In this document: piece by piece, positions 59,299-64,000 of the stretch
Position numbering within the stretch: the stretch's first letter is position 1
Layout of the letters: each line of letters begins with the position of its first letter
From: Herbiconiux sp. A18JL235
GTDB lineage: Bacteria > Actinomycetota > Actinomycetes > Actinomycetales > Microbacteriaceae
Assembly (NCBI RefSeq): GCF_040939305.1
Contig: NZ_CP162511.1
Span: 1,302,001-1,366,000, forward strand
Length of the DNA stretch: 64,000 nt
Direction of reading: 5' to 3'
The notes under the pieces: model-generated
What the model saw: the letters and a program-made list of their open reading frames with translations, nothing else
Databases searched by the model: none
What the model was told of the DNA's origin: nothing
Position numbers and translations under genes: made by a program

Positions 59299-60057
59299 AT
59301 GTCCGATCAACCCGCCCTGCAGCTGACGGGGCTGCGCAAGGTCTTCGGGCAGAAGGTGGCGGTCGACGACCTCAGCCTCACCGTGCCGGTGGGCTCGTTC
59401 TACGGGCTCGTCGGCCCGAACGGCGCCGGCAAGACCACCACCCTGTCGATGGCGACGGGGCTGCTGCACCCCGATGCCGGGCAGTCGCTCATCCACGGCG
59501 TCGACATGTGGCGCGAGCCGCTGAAGGCCAAGGCGCTCGTCGGCAACCTCTCCGACGGCGTGAAGCTGTTCGACCGGCTCACCGGTGAGCAGCTCGTGAC
59601 CTACAACGGCCTGCTGTTCGGTCTCGACCGCGCCGAGGTGGCGGAGCGCACCGGCGACCTGCTGAAGCTGCTCGACCTCGAGTCGGCGGCGGGAACCCTC
59701 GTCGTCGACTACTCCGCGGGCATGACGAAGAAGATCGCGCTCGCCTGCGCACTGGTGCACGCGCCGAAACTGCTGGTGCTCGACGAGCCGTTCGAGTCGG
59801 TCGACCCGGTGTCGGCCGCGAACATCCGCGACATCCTCACCGGCTATGTGCAAGGTGGGGGCACGGTCATCGTGTCGAGCCACGTGATGGACCTGGTGCA
59901 GCGGATGTGCGACCACGTCGCCGTCGTCGCCCACGGCACCGTGCTGGTCGCCGGCACGGTCGACGAGGTGCGGGCGGGCTCCACGCTCGAAGACCGCTTC
60001 GTCGACCTCGTCGGAGGCCGCACCCACGCGGAGGGGCCGGAATGGTTGCGTCGCTGA
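59299..60057 (+). CDS. ABC transporter ATP-binding protein (ABC-2 type)
   Basis: A 252-residue ATPase. Walker A is GPNGAGKTT, the signature region reads YSAGMTKKIALACAL (degenerate LSGGQ: SAGM), and Walker B is LLVLDEPFESVDP; the His switch is in VIVSSHVMDLVQ. It belongs to the CcmA/DrrA-like group that drives exporters. ATG at 59299 has GAGGGGAC upstream. The end overlaps the permease gene by 16 bp. Substrate unknown. Confidence 0.92.
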   Translation: MSDQPALQLTGLRKVFGQKVAVDDLSLTVPVGSFYGLVGPNGAGKTTTLSMATGLLHPDAGQSLIHGVDMWREPLKAKALVGNLSDGVKLFDRLTGEQLVTYNGLLFGLDRAEVAERTGDLLKLLDLESAAGTLVVDYSAGMTKKIALACALVHAPKLLVLDEPFESVDPVSAANIRDILTGYVQGGGTVIVSSHVMDLVQRMCDHVAVVAHGTVLVAGTVDEVRAGSTLEDRFVDLVGGRTHAEGPEWLRR

Positions 60058-61622
60058 TCAAGCTCCGCTTCCTGGTGCTGCGCAACTCCCTGAAGCGCAG
60101 CCCCTGGCAGCTGGTCGCCGTCATCATCGGGGGACTCTACGGCCTCGGCGTGCTCTTCGCCGCGGTGGCCGGGCTGTTCGCCCTCAACTTCGCGCCGGTC
60201 GAGCTCATCTCGACGGTGCTCGTGCTGGCCGGCTCCGCCCTCGTGCTCGGGTGGATCGTCGTCCCGCTCGTCGCCTTCGGGATCGAGCAGACCCTCGACC
60301 CGGCCCGGCTCGTCGTGTTCCCCCTGTCGATGAAGCAGTTGCTCGTCGGTCTCACCCTCGCCGGCGTGCTCGGTGTGCCGGGAATGGTGACGGGAGTCGT
60401 CGCGATCGCGACCTTCCTGCCCTGGATCACCCACGCACCGGTCGCCGCGATCGTCGCCGTGCCCGCGGGCATCCTGGGGCTCGTCATCTGCGTGGTGGGC
60501 TCCCGCACGGTCGCCGCGCTGTCGTCGAGCCTGCAGGCGAACCGGCGCTTCCGCGAGCTCGGCGGAGTGCTCATCTTCATCCCCATCGTGCTCATCGGCC
60601 CCATCATCATCGGGATCACGCGGGGGCTCGCGACCTCGGCCGACGTGCTGCCCGAGCTCGCGCGCGGGCTCGCCTGGTCGCCGCTCGGCGCGGCGTGGGC
60701 GGTGCCGGTCGATGTGGCGGCGGGCGACTGGCTCGCCGCCGGTGCCAAGCTGCTCATCGCCCTGGCGACGCTGGCTCTCCTCGTGGTGATCTGGCGGCGG
60801 GCGCTCGCCGTCGCGCTCGTGACGCCGCCCGCATCCGCTTCCCGCCGGGTCGCGCGCGGCAAGACAGGGCTGTTCCAGCTGTTCCCGGCGACGCCGACGG
60901 GGGCCGTGGCGGCCCGCTGCCTCACCTACTGGCGGCGCGACCCGCGCTACGCGCGGCAGCTCATCATGGTGCCGCTCATCCCCGTGTTCCTCTGGTTCTA
61001 CGGAACCAACATGGGCAACCCCGTGCTGCTCAACCTGTGCGGGCCGCTCATCGCGTTCTTCCTCTCTCTGGCGCTCTACACCGACATCTCCTACGACGGC
61101 ACGGCATTCGCCACCCACCTCGCCGACGGGGTGCGGGGGAGCGCCGACCGGCTCGGGCGGCTGCTCGCCGTCTCGGTGATCGCGGTGCCCGTCGTGCTGG
61201 TGGCGACCCTCGTCACGGCCGGGGTCACCTCGTCGTGGGGGTCGCTGCCGATGCTGCTCGGGCTCGACGCGGCGGCCCTCCTCGGCGGCTACGCCGTGGT
61301 GAGCGTCTCCTCGGCGCTCATCGTGGTGCCGGTGCCGCAGGCGGGCGACAACCCGTTCAAGTCGGCCCCCGGCGCCGGGTTCACCACCATGCTCAGCGGG
61401 TTCGCGACCTGGGGGGTCTCGCTGGCCCTGCTGCTGCCCGCCGTGGTGCTCGCCGTGCTGAGCCTGGTGTTCTCGTCGGCGCTGTTCGGGTGGCTGACGC
61501 TCGCCGTCGGGGTGGTGCTCGGGGCCGTCTTCCTCGCCATCGGCCTGCGGGTGGGTGGCCGGTTGCTGGACCGGCGCGGCCCCGCGCTGCTCGCCCGCCT
61601 GAAGATGCTGCGGAGCGCTTAG
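60042..61622 (+). CDS. ABC-2 type exporter permease
   Basis: A 526-residue membrane protein with ten to twelve hydrophobic helices, starting LRNSLKRSPWQLVAVIIGGLYGLGVLF. It has no ATPase motif of its own and follows the ATPase gene with an overlap, so the two form one exporter. A long cytoplasmic loop (about 250-300) carries the basic stretch SRRVARGKTGLFQLFP. The size is typical of the large two-repeat permeases in actinobacteria. Substrate unknown. Confidence 0.9.
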   Translation: MVASLIKLRFLVLRNSLKRSPWQLVAVIIGGLYGLGVLFAAVAGLFALNFAPVELISTVLVLAGSALVLGWIVVPLVAFGIEQTLDPARLVVFPLSMKQLLVGLTLAGVLGVPGMVTGVVAIATFLPWITHAPVAAIVAVPAGILGLVICVVGSRTVAALSSSLQANRRFRELGGVLIFIPIVLIGPIIIGITRGLATSADVLPELARGLAWSPLGAAWAVPVDVAAGDWLAAGAKLLIALATLALLVVIWRRALAVALVTPPASASRRVARGKTGLFQLFPATPTGAVAARCLTYWRRDPRYARQLIMVPLIPVFLWFYGTNMGNPVLLNLCGPLIAFFLSLALYTDISYDGTAFATHLADGVRGSADRLGRLLAVSVIAVPVVLVATLVTAGVTSSWGSLPMLLGLDAAALLGGYAVVSVSSALIVVPVPQAGDNPFKSAPGAGFTTMLSGFATWGVSLALLLPAVVLAVLSLVFSSALFGWLTLAVGVVLGAVFLAIGLRVGGRLLDRRGPALLARLKMLRSA

Positions 61623-61641
61623 GGTCGGCGGGCGCGCGCGT

Positions 61642-61757
61642 GCGCGGGCGTGCTGGTCGCTGGCGGGCCCGCGCGGGCGTGCGCGGGCGTGCCGGTCGCC
61701 GGTGGGCCCCCGCGGGGCGCGCGCGGGCGTGCCGGTCGCCGGTGGGCCCCCGCGGGC
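61642..61757. repeat. 40-bp GC-rich tandem repeat
   Basis: Three copies begin at 61642, 61681 and 61721; the last two are identical for 36 bases (GCGCGGGCGTGCCGGTCGCC, then GGTGGGCCCCCGCGGG). The array fills the space between the convergent permease and DUF1206 genes. Confidence 0.8.
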
Positions 61758-62579
61758 TCAGAAGCGGGCCAGACGGGTGCGGGCGATGAGGTAGAGGCCG
61801 TAGGCGATGAGGCCGATGCCCACGGCGATGAGGATGGCGACGCCGAAGGGGAGAGCGACGAGCGACTTGAGGGCGCCGTCGAGCCCAGTCGCCCGTTCTG
61901 CGTCGAGGGCCAGTGCGGCGACCACGAGCAGCACGCCCACCACTCCGAGCGCGATCCCCTTGGCGATGTAGCCGACGAGCCCGAGCACCGTCACCGCAGC
62001 GCCCCACGCCCCTTCGGGAACGACGATCAGCTTGCGGAAGGTGCGCCGCACGCCGATCGAGATGAATCCGATCCCGGCGCCGGCGAACGCGAGCCCGATG
62101 GCCACGAGCACGAACACGCCGCCCGGTGAGGCGAGCAGCTGCGCGCTGAGATCGGTGGCCGACTCCGACGAACTGGCCCTGCTGCCGAGTGCCACGGCGA
62201 GTGTCGTGGCGCCGAGCGCGAAGTACACCAGCGATTTGCCGGCCTCGGTCACCCGCCTGCCCCACCGCCGCATCCGGTCTCGCGGCTCGTCGCCGCCGCG
62301 GGGAACGAGCACGGCCGCCGCCACCTGCCAGAGCCCGAGCGCGAACAGGCACACCAGGGCCACCCAGAGCACGACGAAGCCGCCGGGTGTCTGCGCGATG
62401 CCCTTGAGTGCGCCGGTCGGGTCGGCTTCGCCGCCTCTGCCGCCGCTCACCGCGACTCCGATCGCGATGCCGCCGACGATGAGGTGGATGAGCCCGTTCA
62501 CGGCGAATCCCGACCGTGCGACGACCTGGAACACGGGGCTGTCGCTGGCCTCGCGCACCGCCGTCCTCGCGTTCGCCAT
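61758..62579 (-). CDS. DUF1206 family integral membrane protein
   Basis: A 273-residue protein with three DUF1206 repeats, each about two helices. The starts are ARSGFAVNGLIHLIVGGIAIG (about 20-40), EAGKSLVYFALGATTLAV (about 112-130) and VLGLVGYIAKGIALGVVGVL (about 200-218). Each repeat has a Gly-rich helix with a conserved Gly...Ala pattern. Family function is unknown. ATG at 62579 is 6 nt after a CACGCT hexamer. It is divergent from gltX. Confidence 0.9.
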   Translation of the reverse strand: MANARTAVREASDSPVFQVVARSGFAVNGLIHLIVGGIAIGVAVSGGRGGEADPTGALKGIAQTPGGFVVLWVALVCLFALGLWQVAAAVLVPRGGDEPRDRMRRWGRRVTEAGKSLVYFALGATTLAVALGSRASSSESATDLSAQLLASPGGVFVLVAIGLAFAGAGIGFISIGVRRTFRKLIVVPEGAWGAAVTVLGLVGYIAKGIALGVVGVLLVVAALALDAERATGLDGALKSLVALPFGVAILIAVGIGLIAYGLYLIARTRLARF

Positions 62580-62662
62580 CCCCTCAGCGTGCCACCCTTC
62601 TGCACAGGCGGCATTCTCTCCACAGGCAGCGACCCTCCCGGCGGGCACCCGCCTCGCCCCTC

Positions 62663-62668
62663 TAGAAT
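62663..62668 (+). promoter_or_regulatory. -10 box of gltX
   Basis: TAGAAT, 9 nt before the ATG at 62678. The leader, if any, is only one or two bases long. Confidence 0.5.
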
Positions 62669-62677
62669 TGGCGGGTC

Positions 62678-64000
62678 ATGAGCGCAACTTCACCGCATCC
62701 GTTCTCCACCGCCACCGGCACCGACGTGCGCGTCCGGTTCTGCCCGTCGCCCACCGGCACCCCCCACGTGGGTCTCGTGCGCACCGCCCTGTTCAACTGG
62801 GCCTACGCCCGGCACACGGGCGGCAAGCTGATCTTCCGCATCGAAGACACGGATGCCGCGCGCGACTCCGAAGAGAGCTTCGAGCAGATCGTCGACGCGC
62901 TCACCTGGCTCGGCCTCGACTGGGACGAAGGGGTGAACAAGGGCGGCCCGCACGCCCCCTACCGCCAGTCGCAGCGCTATGACATCTATCGCGACGTGAT
63001 CGACCGGCTGCTCGAGTCGGGCCACGTCTACGAGAGCTTCTCGACCGCCGAGGAGATCGACGCGCGCAACGAGGCCGCCGGCCGGGCGAAGCAGCTCGGC
63101 TACGACAACGTCGACCGCGACCTCACCGAGGAGCAGAAGGCGGCCTTCCGCGCCGAGGGCCGCGAGCCCGCGCTGCGGCTGCGCGTGCCCGACACCGACC
63201 TCTCCTTCGACGACCTGGTGCGGGGCGAGATCACCTTCCCGGCCGGTTCGTTCACCGACTTCGTCATCGTGAGGCCCAACGGGCATCCGCTCTACACCCT
63301 GGTGAACCCGGTCGACGACGCCCTCATGGGCATCACCCACGTGCTGCGCGGCGAAGACCTGCTCTCCTCCACACCCCGGCAGATCGCGCTCTACCACGCC
63401 CTCATCGAGATCGGCGTCACCACATTCGTGCCACGCTTCGGCCACCTGCCCTACGTCATGGGCGAGGGCAACAAGAAGCTCTCCAAGCGCGACCCCGAGT
63501 CGAACCTGTTCCACCACCGCGACCGCGGCTTCATCCCCGAGGGGCTCGTCAACTACCTGGCGCTGCTCGGCTGGTCGCTTGCGGCCGATCGCGACGTCTT
63601 CACGCTCGACGAGATGGTCGCCGCGTTCGACGTCGTCGACGTGCTGCCGAACCCGGCCCGCTTCGACCTCAAGAAGGCCGAGTCGATCGACGGCGACCAC
63701 ATCCGCCTGCTCTCGGTCGACGACTTCACGTCGCGGCTGGTTCCCTACCTCGAGGCGGCGGGAGTCGTCACCACTCCGCTCACGCCGCAGCAGTCGGAGG
63801 TGCTCGCCGCGGTGGCGCCCCTCGTGCAGACGCGCATGGCACTGCTCGGAGAGGCACCCGAGCTGCTCGCCTCCTTCTTCGTCTCGAGCGAGCAGCTCGA
63901 CTACGCTCCGGATGCGCTGAGCTCGCTCCCCGAGAACGCCGGAGTCGTGCTGGCGGCCGCCATCGGCGCGCTGCAGGAGGTGCCGGTGTCGGAGTGGACG
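62678..64000 (+). CDS. gltX: Glutamate--tRNA ligase, 5' part (gene runs off the window)
   Basis: The first 441 residues of glutamyl-tRNA synthetase, a class I enzyme. The HIGH-type motif is [11 protein letters not shown] (about residues 25-35), and the KMSKS-type motif is KKLSKRD (about 266). [35 protein letters not shown] and [10 protein letters not shown] match the family in order. Actinobacteria often use one non-discriminating GluRS with GatCAB to make Gln-tRNA, which cannot be tested here. The anticodon-binding part lies outside the window. It is the best-conserved housekeeping gene here. Confidence 0.97.
   Translation, partial: MSATSPHPFSTATGTDVRVRFCPSPTGTPHVGLVRTALFNWAYARHTGGKLIFRIEDTDAARDSEESFEQIVDALTWLGLDWDEGVNKGGPHAPYRQSQRYDIYRDVIDRLLESGHVYESFSTAEEIDARNEAAGRAKQLGYDNVDRDLTEEQKAAFRAEGREPALRLRVPDTDLSFDDLVRGEITFPAGSFTDFVIVRPNGHPLYTLVNPVDDALMGITHVLRGEDLLSSTPRQIALYHALIEIGVTTFVPRFGHLPYVMGEGNKKLSKRDPESNLFHHRDRGFIPEGLVNYLALLGWSLAADRDVFTLDEMVAAFDVVDVLPNPARFDLKKAESIDGDHIRLLSVDDFTSRLVPYLEAAGVVTTPLTPQQSEVLAAVAPLVQTRMALLGEAPELLASFFVSSEQLDYAPDALSSLPENAGVVLAAAIGALQEVPVSEWT

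Overview
The window is a chromosomal segment of a very high G+C actinobacterium. Gene content points to the family Microbacteriaceae (Leifsonia/Herbiconiux-like): NarL/DesK-type two-component pairs, TerC behind a manganese riboswitch, a GH51 arabinofuranosidase operon, DUF5996, DUF1206, DUF2945 and DUF3140 proteins, and many GTG starts. The genus is an inference. I see no rRNA, tRNA, CRISPR array, phage gene, transposase or integrase; this looks like ordinary, gene-dense chromosome.

Layout. 0-4 kb: end of a sensor kinase, a NarL-type regulator, an Ala/Gly-rich membrane-associated protein, an M23 peptidase and a stand-alone 5'-3' exonuclease. 4-9.5 kb: two SDR dehydrogenases flanking a tiny acidic protein, a GH15 glucoamylase/trehalase-like enzyme and an MFS exporter. 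9.6-15.9 kb: a chain of overlapping genes: a 40-residue peptide, a zinc metallopeptidase-like protein, an alpha/beta-hydrolase fused to a gluconate-2-dehydrogenase-subunit-3-like domain and a GMC flavoprotein; then an SDR coupled to another hydrolase. 16-22.3 kb: DUF5996, an ABC-F ATPase, and an AAA/VWA pair. 22.3-27 kb: a decayed DUF4287-SRPBCC gene, RraA-like protein, riboswitch-TerC, a lipoprotein, a phosphatase and NAD(P)HX dehydratase. 27-34 kb: a LacI-controlled arabinoside operon (LacI, binding protein, two permeases, GH1-like and GH51 enzymes) with a readable promoter and operators. 34-41.6 kb: DUF3140, SDR, acetyl-CoA synthetase divergent from a GAF-LuxR regulator, DUF2945, RNase HI, two methyltransferases, and MarR divergent from a zinc-ribbon-like protein. 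41.7-46.3 kb: a DesK/NarL-type pair, a secreted GH5-CBM2 cellulase and a small acidic protein. 46.5-50.1 kb: SRPBCC protein, a small unknown and two CNNM/CBS 'hemolysin' proteins. 50.2-57 kb: phosphatase, DHA2-type exporter, and a purine-salvage-like cluster (BMP lipoprotein, atypical nucleoside hydrolase, amidohydrolase), then a VOC protein. 57-64 kb: a 32-codon leaderless ORF, a membrane protein, HxlR divergent from an FMN reductase, an ABC-2 exporter, DUF1206 and the start of gltX.

Three features run through the window. First, a TANNNT -10 box lies 6-8 nt from the annotated start of at least sixteen genes, which suggests widespread leaderless transcription, including divergent gene pairs. 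Second, a 73-77 bp hairpin repeat occurs twice, 7 kb apart. Third, many proteins carry in-frame Gly/Ala/Asp low-complexity insertions written in short DNA repeats. The most unusual gene arrangement is the 9.6-13.9 kb coupled cluster; the most unusual protein is the nucleoside hydrolase homologue that has lost three of four calcium ligands.
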